From positions 4,030,001-4,094,000 of the forward strand of contig OZ345352.1 in the NCBI GenBank assembly GCA_977006965.1: 64,000 bases of DNA, read 5' to 3'. A program made the position numbers and the translations under genes. Each line of letters starts with the position of its first letter. The first letter of the stretch is position 1. Shown in pieces: positions 10,471 to 20,420 of the stretch. The stretch comes from Phymatolithon calcareum. Lineage: Eukaryota; Rhodophyta; Florideophyceae; Hapalidiales. Below the pieces are notes generated by a model, which worked only from the letters and a program-made list of their open reading frames with translations, was not told where the DNA came from and made no database searches.

Positions 10471-11007
10471 ACAGAACGTTGAAGACATTGAGAAAATCCC
10501 GAAATTACCGGGTGCTCCGGGGGATCTTCCTCTCATCAACATAATATGCTTTTCAATTGGCCCATTAGAGAAGCCACGCCTCATCCCGCGTCGCAGTGCA
10601 CAGTACAAGAACAAATTTTCTCAGTGATCGAAACAGTTCCACCAACACCCTCGCCACGCACGTTGTGCAGGAACTGCACTTCAACAGCAGAAAGAACTCG
10701 ACGCGCAGGTCTTCTTAGGGCGTTCAAGACTGTGCCGAACAAACAAACTGCGCGAAATACAAGGCTGTATTAATCGCGGACGCTCGAAAAAGCGAGTACA
10801 ATGGGTGCGGGTGCACACCTCCCCCAAAGTCGCGCACTTCGGAGCGTCCTCCCACATCTGCGTACCATTCTTGCGTGAGTGTAGAGATCCACCCCGTCTT
10901 ACGTGCCACCGATTGGGACAGCAGCGTCGGCCCCAGCTTCCATGCACAGTCGTCGGGACGGCGCCAAGATGCATGCTCCGAAGAGGAACGAGCCTCATTC
11001 CGCCCCC
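10471..11007 (-). repeat. Right inverted repeat of the beta cassette, unit 1
   Basis: This is the reverse complement of 6826-7372 and ends cctcattccgccccc. Together the two arms enclose about 4.2 kb that contains beta gene 1, its promoter and fragment f1. Confidence 0.82.
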
Positions 11008-11380
11008 TTGTGACCTTGGCACGCCTGCGAGGCAGCCTCGTTTGCCGAACGATACACGCCGTAAATTCCGCCGTGGTGGGTGACGGGAAACGGGTCGGCC
11101 GCGCGGACGGTACTAACTGATTTTGCCCGTTTCACATTTGCCCGACGCAGAATTCACAGCGGGCGGCAAACGCCGCACGGGTGCAGGGTTCGCGAGGCGA
11201 ATTGCACTCATGGTGCAAGCGACGACGGGGCGTAGGCCATGCGTGTCGCTGGAGAACGGGAGGGTTGATCGGAATTCATGGGTTCGTTGCACAGGTCGAA
11301 GCATTTCGCTGACATCGTATGACGATGAATTGCGAAACGAAAATTTTTTCTCGACGTCTCGAGCAACTGAAGAAGAAATC
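11008..11380. other. Spacer between beta cassette and MITE
   Basis: No gene is supported. Compared with units 2 and 3, this copy lacks about 30 bp near 11140, apparently lost between two atttgccc direct repeats. Confidence 0.55.
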
Positions 11381-11384
11381 ATAT

Positions 11385-12313
11385 CCCTACTATGCCAAAT
11401 GACCACTGCAGTGGTCATTTGGGACTTTGGGGGCGAATTTATGATAAGGTCACGTAACTCAAATGACCACTAAGTGGTCATTTGCAACTAGTTGCTGGGA
11501 CACCACCGAAGGCGAGTGATCAGAATAGCTGTTGGAGTGCGCGGCACGAATCTTCTACACTTACACCACGTATAAGAGAGAAGATACCCAGAGGAAGAGA
11601 AAATAGTCGTGCTTCTCAGGAGTCCTCTTAGAATTTGGAAAGAGTAACAGACCAGAATTCCTAGACGCTGGATCCCTAGCACACTGTTTTCCTGGATTCA
11701 TGGGAGCATAAGTAAAGACGTACAGAGGACCAGAAAATATAGGAGAATGACCACATCGAGAGACAGAATGGAGGTTAATGAGCTTATGTACGCAGTCTGT
11801 AAAGCTTAATGCTTAAAATGCAGCCCGTGAATGAACGCCCTTAAGGGCGCATTTAAGGTAAAAGTTCGAAGTTTAATGTCTGCGATACACTACCGCTGGC
11901 ATAAGTCCGCAGCTCAACTAAATGCAGAGTACATCCGTAGTAGACCGTTCACGAACCATTCCGAACGTTTTAGGTGGTTTTGGCTCCTGAAAAATGACCG
12001 TTCATAAATAAATATTGCACAAACCATGTTTTTTGATAATTGTGATTACTATGTGCATTTCAAATGATCACTGTAGTGATCATTTGATGTTTTGCGTCAA
12101 AACGGACAACTAAAGTAGGCTCAGATGCTCGGCACTGCCAGGTCTCTAGTACAAGATTGGGGCCGTGTTTTTCTAAACGGACTTCGCGAGCGGATAGAAC
12201 AAGTCACAAGCTACCATCGCTGTTCATTTCATGCTCAACAATGAATTTTGGACGAATTTGTGACACTAAATAGAAAATGACCACTACAGTGGTCATTTTT
12301 TCCAATAGTAGGG
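11385..12313. mobile_element. Palindrome-rich MITE (unit 1 only)
   Basis: The 929-bp insert has terminal inverted repeats CCCTACTAT / ATAGTAGGG. Flanks are atat on both sides (11381-11384 and 12314-12317); unit 2 has the single uninterrupted atcatatgac. The duplication can be read as TA (mariner-like) or ATAT, so the superfamily is open. Four near-perfect palindromes sharing the core aaatgaccact/agtggtcattt lie at 11395-11422, 11460-11484, 12061-12086 and 12274-12299. It encodes no recognisable protein. Confidence 0.85.
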
Positions 12314-12317
12314 ATAT

Positions 12318-13059
12318 GACAAAAGCTCCATTTCGCTAAAAGTGACATAGTCAGCAAAACTCCATACTTACCTCTTGTCTCACAGAAGAGATCTCGAGGG
12401 GGAAGGCACGGACTGAGAGGGGACCCCTGAGGAACGCTTCTGTCATTGGTGCACCACACGGAGTCGTCGTCGTCTCTCGTCTGTATGAATGAGGGATCCA
12501 GAAATGGAATAACCGTTTCGGCGATCTGTGGTTCCAGCAGCTTCCTTATTCTCTCTGCAAGCTTATTCCTTGGTACCGAGTCGTAGGCAGCTTTAACGTC
12601 TAAGACTGCCACACAGCTGCGGCCTGCTTGTCGGAGGGCTTCAGCATGGAGAAGCGCCAACTCAGTGCCGTTTCGTTTCTGGAACCCAAGCTGTGAAATA
12701 TGGAACTTATATTTCCTTCTGATCATCTTGTCTAAGGCCTTTTCGATTATCTTCCTCATGTGGCTTAAAAGGGAGATTGGGCGGCAGCTCGTCGGCGTTG
12801 CTGCATCTCCATCCTTGTAGATAGGTACAATTTCAGCTGTTCTCCAAGCCATGGGTGTGGTTTGCAAGCGCACAAGTTTCCCAAATCGCAAATAGTACTC
12901 TTGTGCTTAGTGCTGGGTCCAGTTCCAACATTTCGGTTTGTACTTTGTCCAGTCCATGGGCCTTACCGATTGGACTCTCCCTGATGGCCGCTTCTATTTC
13001 GCTTCGGAAAGTCGAAGGTGGAGCAAACGATTTAGTATCTCCGAGCCATCCTTCCTCAG
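12318..13059 (-). pseudogene. Internal LINE reverse transcriptase fragment (unit 1)
   Basis: Read on the - strand, two frames together encode an RT region: a pre-RT segment (FRSEIEAAIRESPIGKAHGLDKVQTEML), then IVPIYKDGD, RPISLLSHMRKIIEKAL, LGFQKRNGTELALL, DVKAAYDSVPR (motif A) and VPQGSPLSPCL (motif B). It stops before the catalytic FADD motif. The frame shifts near 12850-12890. There is no poly(A) tail or target-site duplication, so it arrived by rearrangement rather than by direct retrotransposition. Its right end joins the Hint upstream module at agagggacatag, a short microhomology. A sister copy lies at 36869-37610. Confidence 0.85.
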
Positions 13060-13254
13060 AGGGACATAGAAGCGAATAGAGGAGGCCTTTGCTTAATTTG
13101 TGATTCCTGAAGAAATGTAGACTGCAGTGCTCCGAACGGGAACCCTCTTCTGGGGTGCAGATTGCGTTCTTTAATTCTCTGTTGCACACAAAAAAGGATT
13201 GTCCTGTTGCATTTCTACAGTCCACATGCAGAGTTAGACGGATAAAGCATTGAT

Positions 13255-13541
13255 ATGCAAAATTTGCTCCATGAAGCAGTGCTAATGATAACTGAGATCG
13301 AATTTGCGCCGCTCCAATTCTCTTCCGCAGAGCATTTGCTCACAGACTCACACTTCAAAACCTCTGCGACCCGTCCCAGGATAAGCAGCATCAAACTCAA
13401 TTACGAGTTCCCGTTGAAGAAAGTGAGCTGTCCATACGGCAAAGGAGCACTACTTCCAGTTGATGTTGACGGTAGCGCATGTGCTTCAATGAACATGTAT
13501 CGATTCCTGGAGGTTGAATGTGACATGCAACACTCTGCGGC
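13255..13541 (+). pseudogene. Hint-gene fragment f2 (+ arm of a foldback)
   Basis: This segment encodes residues about 258-351 of the Hint protein (MQNLLHEAV ... LEVECDMQHS). It then meets the C-terminal end of the pseudogene 13542-14866 head-on. It has no signal peptide, Hint domain or stop of its own; the frame closes a few codons after the junction. Homologous fragment: 37806-38093. Confidence 0.82.
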
Positions 13542-14866
13542 GTGATGGCTTCGTGTGCCGCTAATGGGTTCACTGCCCTGTTTAAGATGATACGAATACG
13601 GCTGATGCTCCCCTTCCGCTGCTCACGAGAATACTGCCCTTCTTTGTGTGCGGGTTGTACAGACCGCGCATGTGCTCGCGACGAATACTGTGAATTGGTT
13701 CTAGAACAATTGTGCCATTCTTCGTCACCCACACGTCATCGCCCACTCGAAGCACACCGACAGCGCGATGACCATCAGGAACTTTTAGTAAATGCGTTCT
13801 CGATGCGGAAACGGTTCCGGACAATGTGGTTATGGACACCATTTCGAACACGATTGCGTCACTTACGTGCGTGAAGAGAATGACAGGGCTGAACACTTCC
13901 GGCGAAACTTCCACTTCGTCCCCTAGTTTGAGATTACGCATTTGCACCTTTCGATAATTCCGCAGGGTCACCAATGCATGAGAGGGAAAGCATGCCTTTT
14001 GGCGCTTCGGCGGCAGCGGGATGGTAACGGGAGCATCGAAAGACGCAGGTGCGGATGAGGGTTGTGGTGTCGCTTCGAGCAATTCTTCAGGTGATGGTTC
14101 TGGGCTCGGGAGAAGGTCGAGGAATGCATTTCGAAACTTGGATGCGGTAGATTCAGATGAATCGTATATGCACGATTTGGTATTTCGAGTTGCGCTCAAG
14201 AATACAGTGCTCGAATTATGATCTTTCACCAAGTCATCCTTCGTGGCAAGTCCCCACTTTTTCAGCATCATGTATAGGAAGCACGGATGGAAAGCGTCCA
14301 TCGATTTGCATGTGAATCCGTTGCAATAGAAGAACGAAGACGGTTTCTTTGCAAATATCATATCGATCGGATCAGCACTGGCAAAACTGGGACATGCGGA
14401 CATGTTGAGACGTGCTACTAACAAGGACGACTTGAACCGTATTTCACGCAGACGGCGTTCGAATTCCTGGAATTGCGCCGTGAATCGTCGCAGTGCGGGA
14501 TCCTTGTATGCATGAGATGGAGCGTTATCCACAAGGAAGTTCACAACTCGTTTGGCCAAAAGTCGAGAGGCGCGACCAATATCAGAGTGTTGCATGTCAG
14601 ACTCAGCCTCCAGGAATCGATACTTGTTCATTGAAGCGCACGCGGTGCCGTCGACATAAATTGGAAGTAGTGCTCCTTTGCCGTATGGACCGCGCACTTT
14701 CTTCAACGGGAACTCGTAATTGAGTTTGATGCTGCTTATTCTGGGACGGGTCGCAGAGGTTTTGCAATGTAAATCGGTTAGAAAATGGTTGGCGGAAGAG
14801 AACTGGAGCGGCGCAAGTTCGATCTCAGTTATTGGCGCTGCTTCACGGAGCAACTTTTGCATATCA
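13542..14866 (-). pseudogene. Truncated Hint-gene copy p1
   Basis: The - strand frame runs from the codon equal to residue 258 (MQKLLREA) through the Cys-start Hint domain to about residue 695, where the frame is broken near 13580. It then continues for about 40 bp as AVNPLAAHEAITP-like codons in another frame and ends at the junction with fragment f2. The signal peptide and first 257 residues are absent, and so are about 65 C-terminal residues. One codon is deleted (EAAPITEIE). It lies head to head with alpha gene 2. The Hint Cys is retained. Confidence 0.85.
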
Positions 14867-15429
14867 ATGCTTTATCCGTCTAACTCTGCATGTGGACTGA
14901 AGAAATGCAACAGCACAATCCTTTTTTGTGTGCAACAGAGAATTAAAGAACGCAATCTGCACCCCAGAAGAGGGTTCTCGTTCGGAGCACTGCAGTCTGC
15001 ATTTCTTCAGGAATCACAAATTAAGCAAAGGCCTCCTCTATTCGCTTCTATGTCCCTCTTTCGGAAACGAAGAGGTAACGGCGTGTTCCATTCAAATTTT
15101 GTCAAATGATTCTGCGCGCCTCTCAATGTACGTTTCACGAGAAACTCGAAATCAAGGGCTCTCATCACACTTTCACCCACCCTGTCTCTCCGTGCTCGTC
15201 GCGCCACGCAACTTGTGTACCACATTGGGAACACACCGCCGCACCAACGGATCCCGCCAACCCACCGTGTGGAACATTCTCTCTCCCCCTGTCCCCACTG
15301 TCTCCCTACCTTATATAATGGACACGAAACTTCAGCCCGCTCCTCATCAACAAGCCAACTCACGTCGACGTGACAACAAGTACGCCAGCATATTACAACT
15401 CATTTCATGCAACAGTCAAAGCGAGCAGT
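14867..15429 (+). promoter_or_regulatory. Upstream region of alpha gene 2, with TATA box
   Basis: TATATAA lies at 15312-15318, about 115 bp from the ATG. Sequence is nearly identical to 279-839. No gene is supported within it. Confidence 0.6.
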
Positions 15430-17781
15430 ATGTTTGCTTCGACTTTTTTCACTCTTTTGCTACTCTTTGTCGCTACGTTCTTGAGATGCACGCCTGCCCT
15501 TAAAACCAATACGTCGTTCATCGCACAAGGCCTGACAGGCACATACGTCTCTCTTCCCCTCGTGTCCGACACCACCAACCCAGCTTTCCTTCCGCCTTCG
15601 CAAGGAACCTGTCCGACGATCATCAAGTTCACCGCATACGCATTCGAAAACCTTCTCCGCATTGCGCCCAATGGACTGACCGATCCCACCGGCAAGTGCC
15701 CCGCAGCCCAAGGCATTGAAAGGCCGAGCATTCCGCTGCGCAACAATGTTCATTTTCGACCGGACTTCTTTTCATTTTTCAAATCTTTCCAAACGCCACA
15801 ACCCCGTTCGAAAATCCAATCTCTACATGCGTCAATTCCACACACCCTGATCCAATGCCCCAACGACGCCGCCCTTCCCTTCTCGTCCGTCAACCTTGCG
15901 TCTGTCAAGGACTACGTCATTCCAATGCTGGTGTCAACATTGACCGAAATCGGTGTGCCTAGAGAGTTCATCCGCGACGTGTTCGGGGGCGTCGAAAATC
16001 GTGTCACAACTTTGCACCCATGGTACGAGAGAAATGGCGCCAAGATCAAGAAGAATGTTGCAGCACTACTTTCAACCCTCAGCAAAGGCTACTACATGCA
16101 CCTGGACCGAGTTCACCAGCCTTCAACTTCGTTGCCCAACAAAGGCGCTATGTGCCCATTTCTTGGCGGTGCCCTATTACCGGCGGAGATTAAGCTTGAT
16201 ATGCAAAAGTTGGTCCATGAAGCAGTGCCAATGATAACTGAGATCGAACTTGCGCCGCTCCAGTTCTCTTCCGCCAACCATTTTCTCACCGATTTACGTT
16301 GCAAAACCTCTGCGACCCGTCCCAGCATTAACAACATCAAACTCAATTACGAGTTCCCGTTGAAGAAAGTGCGCGGTCCATACGGAAAAGGAGCACTACT
16401 TCCAGTTGATGTCGACGGTAGCGCATGCGCTTCAATGAACATGTATCGATTCCTGGAGGCTGAGTCTGACATGCAACACTCTGATATTGGTCGCGCCTCT
16501 CGACTTTTGGCCAAACGAGTTGTGAATTTCCTTGTGGATAACGCTCCATCTCATGCATACAAGGATCCCGCCCGGCGACAATTCGCTGCCCAATTCCCTG
16601 CATTTGAACGCCGTCTGCGTGAAATACGGTTCAAGTCGTCCTTATTCGTTGCACGTCTTAACATGTCCGCTTGTCCCAGTTTTGCCAGTGCTGATCCGAT
16701 CGATATGATAGTTGCAAAGAAACCGTCTTCGTTCTTCTATTGCAACGGATTCACATACAAATCGATGGACGCTTCCCATCCGTGCTTCCTACACATGATG
16801 CTGAAAAAGTGGGGACTTGCCACGAAGGATGACTTGGTGAAAGATCGTAATTCGAGCACTGTATTCTTGAGCGCAACTCGAAATACCAAGTCGTGCATAT
16901 ACGATTCATCTGAATCTACCGCATCCAAGTTTCGAAATGCATTCCTCGACCTTCTCCCCAGCCCAGAACCATCACCTGAAGAACTGCTCGAAGAGTCACC
17001 ACAACCCTCATCCGCACCTTCGTCTGTCGATGTGCTCGTTACCATCCCTCTGCCACCGAAGCGCCAAAAGGCATGCTTTCCCTCTCATGCATTGGTGACC
17101 CTGCGGAACGGTCGAAAGGTGCAAATGCGTGATCTCAAACTAGGGGACGAAGTGGAAGTTACGCCGGAAGTGTTCAGCCCTGTCATTCTCTTCACGCACG
17201 CAAGTGACGCAATCGTGTCCAAAATGGTGTTCATAACCACATTGTCCGGGACCGTTTCCGCATCGAGAACGCATTTACTAAAAGTTCCTGATGGTCATCG
17301 TGCTGTCGGTCTCCTTCGAGTAGGCGATGTCGTGTGGGTGACGAAGAATGACACACTGGCTCTGGAACGAATTCGCAGCATTCGTCGCGAGCGCATGCGT
17401 GGTCTGTATACCCCGCACACAAAGAAGGGCACTATTCTCGTGGGCAGCGGAAGGGGAGCATCAGCCGTTCTCGCATCGTCTTACACCACAGCAGTGAACC
17501 CATTTGCGGCACACGCAGCCATCACGCCGTTGCGTTTGGCTCACTCCCTCTTCGGTCTCACTTTTCCCGAGATATCGCGTTTGTTTCCCGGTACCTCAGT
17601 TTCGAGCCGGAAGAGAGCGGACGGAATGGCACGCAAGATTTGTCATGGGGGTATGGGGAATGTTCTGAAAACTTCGGCAGCATGTGCCATTCAACGTAAG
17701 AATGACGCCGGCCTAGTCAGTTTGAACTGCGGCGTCATGAAGTACTTTGTGAAAATTGGACAGCTTCTCTTCACGTCATAA
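15430..17781 (+). CDS. Secreted Hog/Hint-domain protein, alpha copy 2
   Basis: This is a full-length 783-residue alpha copy, with ATG at 15430; the longer upstream frame starts only at a non-ATG codon. Domains match alpha copy 1. Replacements seen here include Ser to Phe in the signal peptide (FASTFFTLL), Lys to Arg in VPREFIRD, Ser to Phe in the Hint stretch VFITTLSG, Asn to Thr in LYTPHTKKG, and Asn to Lys near the C terminus (YFVKIGQ). Cys549 and His615 are kept. A hAT MITE sits 47 bp after the stop codon, inside the likely 3' UTR. Confidence 0.85.
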   Translation: MFASTFFTLLLLFVATFLRCTPALKTNTSFIAQGLTGTYVSLPLVSDTTNPAFLPPSQGTCPTIIKFTAYAFENLLRIAPNGLTDPTGKCPAAQGIERPSIPLRNNVHFRPDFFSFFKSFQTPQPRSKIQSLHASIPHTLIQCPNDAALPFSSVNLASVKDYVIPMLVSTLTEIGVPREFIRDVFGGVENRVTTLHPWYERNGAKIKKNVAALLSTLSKGYYMHLDRVHQPSTSLPNKGAMCPFLGGALLPAEIKLDMQKLVHEAVPMITEIELAPLQFSSANHFLTDLRCKTSATRPSINNIKLNYEFPLKKVRGPYGKGALLPVDVDGSACASMNMYRFLEAESDMQHSDIGRASRLLAKRVVNFLVDNAPSHAYKDPARRQFAAQFPAFERRLREIRFKSSLFVARLNMSACPSFASADPIDMIVAKKPSSFFYCNGFTYKSMDASHPCFLHMMLKKWGLATKDDLVKDRNSSTVFLSATRNTKSCIYDSSESTASKFRNAFLDLLPSPEPSPEELLEESPQPSSAPSSVDVLVTIPLPPKRQKACFPSHALVTLRNGRKVQMRDLKLGDEVEVTPEVFSPVILFTHASDAIVSKMVFITTLSGTVSASRTHLLKVPDGHRAVGLLRVGDVVWVTKNDTLALERIRSIRRERMRGLYTPHTKKGTILVGSGRGASAVLASSYTTAVNPFAAHAAITPLRLAHSLFGLTFPEISRLFPGTSVSSRKRADGMARKICHGGMGNVLKTSAACAIQRKNDAGLVSLNCGVMKYFVKIGQLLFTS

Positions 17782-18077
17782 TTACGGAGTCGTTCTGTAT
17801 CAGAACAGATGAAACCTAGCGTTGTAACCAGGGGTCGTGCGCAATCCATTGCTATTGCAATTAATTGCAATTCGCAGCAATTTGACCCAAATTGGGTTCT
17901 GATGAAGAATTGCAATTCGAATTGCTGGTAGGTAGGTTGTACGAAAGTGTATAGTTCAGCAAGAGCAGAGTTCTCGGAAATAACGATCACTTCAAATGTA
18001 TCATGCGTAGTACGTGGTAATTGGTTGTCGGTAGCATCTAATTTTATTATATAACTCGGGCCAGTATAAGCGTTCAC

Positions 18078-18150
18078 CGGGGGAGCACTGCACCATTTTG
18101 GCCCAAATCAACTAAATAACTATCGGACCAAAATGTTGCCGTGCTCCCCT
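18078..18150. repeat. Small foldback with GGGGAGCAC termini inside the hAT element
   Basis: Arms at about 18078-18101 and 18126-18150 are inverted copies sharing GGGGAGCAC, a CA-rich step and CATTTTGG. It could be a tiny nested MITE, but no target duplication is clear. Confidence 0.6.
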
Positions 18151-18201
18151 AGTGTGTTAGGTACGTAAAATTCTACGTACTGTATACAGTTACAACGTTC
18201 C

Positions 18202-18287
18202 TGAATTCAACCATCCATGTGATCATTCTGTTGTAGTGGTCTGCGTAGACCACTACAACAGAACGATCACATGGATGGTTGAATTCA
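18202..18287. repeat. 41-bp-arm near-perfect palindrome
   Basis: Arms 18202-18242 and 18247-18287 match at 40 of 41 positions around a 4-base loop (gcgt). It lies near the middle of the hAT element. Confidence 0.9.
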
Positions 18288-18802
18288 TTCATCCGTTCAA
18301 GTATAACGGTATGGGTGTCTAGAGTGCCATTTCTGAAAAGACAGATAGAAGAGTCAATATAAAAAGTGAAGTCGTACATTTATCCAAAGCACACTACCAG
18401 ACCCACTCGACAACACCTAAACAAATTTCGCTCTTCCAATCATGGTACTACCTATTCCGAAACCGAAGCCGAAACAAGTTGTACAGCAGCTAATGCAACT
18501 CCTTCGCGAACACCCTCGAGATATCCATTCACGTCAATCAACCGCTCTTACTGGGATGATCAAACTGTGAAGGAAACTATGTCAAGCGTTGTCAACCAGC
18601 GTGTTGAACAGGCTATCGCAGAAGACGAAAGTTTCGTACACCTAGGAGAAGAGGCATGAATAAACAATTAACTTGACTATTGCGGGAAGTATTCAAATTG
18701 CAATCCGAATTGCTGACTAACCGTAGTGAGCAATTGAATTGTTTAATTGCGCGACAAACAGCAATGTCGAGCAATGGAATTGGTACTACCCCTGGTTGTA
18801 AC

Positions 18803-19526
18803 GTGGACTTTTCAAAATCTGTACGTCGCAATCCGCAGGCTTGATTTAAATTAGAATCTATTAGACTTTACAAAGGTATTACGTCAGTCTCGAATGGAGC
18901 TCAGAATTTCCAATGGTCAAATGGACAACTGCACAGTTGAGAGACTCGGAACTAATAAAACTCTGTTTAGCAAACTATACGTTTTTACGGGAATTGAAGT
19001 TTTTCTCAAATCAATATTCGCTCTCGATATTATTGTCGCCGGATAAAATCTCTAATCGTTTACCGTGCGGACTGTCAACATGAATTCGCAATACAGGCGG
19101 TACAGGGGATATACGTTAAAAGCTGCCAGATTTGTACGAAGATTCGCGGTAGGGCTGTCGCGACCGGGCTCTTCCGGGATCCTTCGACGGCTCTCAAGTT
19201 TCCTCAAAACTATAACTCCGACCGCTCGGGGTTTCTAAAGCAGTAGCAGAATCGACAGTCTATTGGCTGGGAGATCGCTGAGAGAAGTCAAAAGTGCGCT
19301 ATCAGCAAATAGTCAACGAAAATTTTCTTCGAAATTTCTAAATTTATTTGAGATAGAAGAAGGAGAATAAAGGTAGATTTTTTTAAAAGCTACCAACGCA
19401 TCTGCAGACGCTATTTATTTGAGATACCTGGAAAGTTACGTTTTTAAAAGTGACTATCCAGGTATCTCATGGCATCGATCGCAATAAAACCACTGCCAGC
19501 AACACCAGAATATACAGGAACAACTG
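18803..19526. other. Spacer downstream of alpha gene 2
   Basis: This corresponds to 3240-3950 of unit 1. It contains the 59-bp LINE stub at 19354-19412, with duplications at 19342-19353 and 19413-19424. No gene is supported. Confidence 0.6.
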
Positions 19527-20420
19527 TGTTCCTACTCCCGCCTGGGCTCGCGTCCGCGCGTGTCTCGCCAGCGACAAATTGGGCACCAGAATGGTTACCC
19601 CCTTCCCGCATGGGAAGGTGACTCAAGCTTTTATTTTAGCCATCGCAGATCCAGCTGTTGAAGGACAGCTCTGCATGAGCGGCGTCGGCCGGAATCTAGG
19701 CTAGGGTAATTACCGCTCGGCAATTGCCATCATCGAAGACGTGATAAATGGCCTCGCAAAGGACAGACTCTCCAAAGAAGACAGCGCCTGGACTAAGCGA
19801 GCACTCGACGAGCTCCTAATCATGTTCCAGGCTGTGGACAAGTAAGGACGCCCCGCAACTTGAAATTACAGCGTGTCACAGGACAGGGGAGTAACTTTCC
19901 CCCTCGAGGTCCCGAAGGAGACCAGAGGTGGGTTTTTGTAGTCCACTGAATCGTGTTTCACCAACAAGAAAAGAAAACCCCTCAGGACAGAATCTAGCCA
20001 AAACCCCTTGGCCTCGGGAAAGTTGCCCCGAGCGTCAGCAGATGCGTTGGTAACTTTTAAATAAAAATCTACCTTTCTTCTTCTTCGGCAATTGCCATGA
20101 ATGCAATGAAATTGAAATACAAGAAAACACGGGAATAAAACAAATCATACTACTACACAAGTTGACAGAAAAATCGGGAAAGGGAATCTCCCGGACGGAA
20201 GATGATCTTCGAAACTCGGGGTATGCAAGGTTGGCCGCTAACACAAGGGACAAGGCATGTTGATGATTCCAGACCGAGGAGCTGGGCGGATCGGGAATAA
20301 CGGTCGTTGCGGCCGAGCGCTGCCGCTCCCGCTAGCCGGTGATGCATGAACTCCGCCACGCCAACCGTGTACCCGTTCTATCTTGATTTCCTTCGGCGCG
20401 GATGTGTACCGGCGTGAGCA
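19527..20420. mobile_element. Solo LTR carrying a nested LINE tail (unit 2 only)
   Basis: The insert begins TGTTCC and ends GAGCA (TG...CA), with the 5-bp duplication aactg on both sides (19522-19526 and 20421-20425). Unit 1 reads ggaacaactgcaaactgg without interruption. No second LTR or internal coding domain is present. Removing the nested insert 19731-20084 leaves about 526 bp. The parent retrotransposon is not identified and is different from the Copia LTR at 23602. Confidence 0.75.
19731..20084 (+). mobile_element. 5'-truncated LINE tail nested in the solo LTR
   Basis: The 354-bp insert has the duplication tcggcaattgccat (19717-19730 and 20085-20098). It starts inside coding sequence: about 38 codons reading IEDVINGLAKDRLSKED... 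end at a stop near 19844. The 3' end is the motif gcgtcagcagatgcgttggt plus A-rich sequence and (ttc)n. The same 3' end recurs at 3778-3836, 19354-19412, 42917-42975 and 60251-61055. Confidence 0.82.

Larger units (their letters stand above)
1..14593. repeat. Tandem array unit 1 (direct repeat)
   Basis: The anchor beginning atgtcagactcagcctccag occurs at 1, 14594 and 39145, and sequence downstream of each is nearly identical. Unit 1 carries alpha gene 840-3191, beta gene 7482-9833, an RT fragment and truncated Hint copies. It includes a LINE (4758-6307) and a palindromic MITE (11385-12313) inserted after the unit formed. Without these it is about 12.1 kb. The unit is cut at the anchor for convenience; the true duplication breakpoint is not known. 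Confidence 0.93.
17829..18794. mobile_element. Non-autonomous hAT-type element (unit 2 only)
   Basis: The 966-bp insert is flanked by the 8-bp duplication gttgtaac (17821-17828 and 18795-18802). Terminal inverted repeats begin CAGGGGTCGTGCGCAATCC on the left and CAGGGGTAGTACCAATTCC on the right strand. An 8-bp duplication with CAGGG termini is typical of hAT. Units 1 and 3 have the uninterrupted ttgtaacgtggac. An open stretch at about 18366-18659 lacks an ATG near its start and is not recognisable as transposase. Confidence 0.9.

Noticed and set aside
11395-12299. Four similar palindromes considered as a CRISPR-like array
   Set aside because: Spacing is irregular (tens to hundreds of bases), the units are palindromes inside a TIR element, and there are no cas genes in this eukaryotic context.
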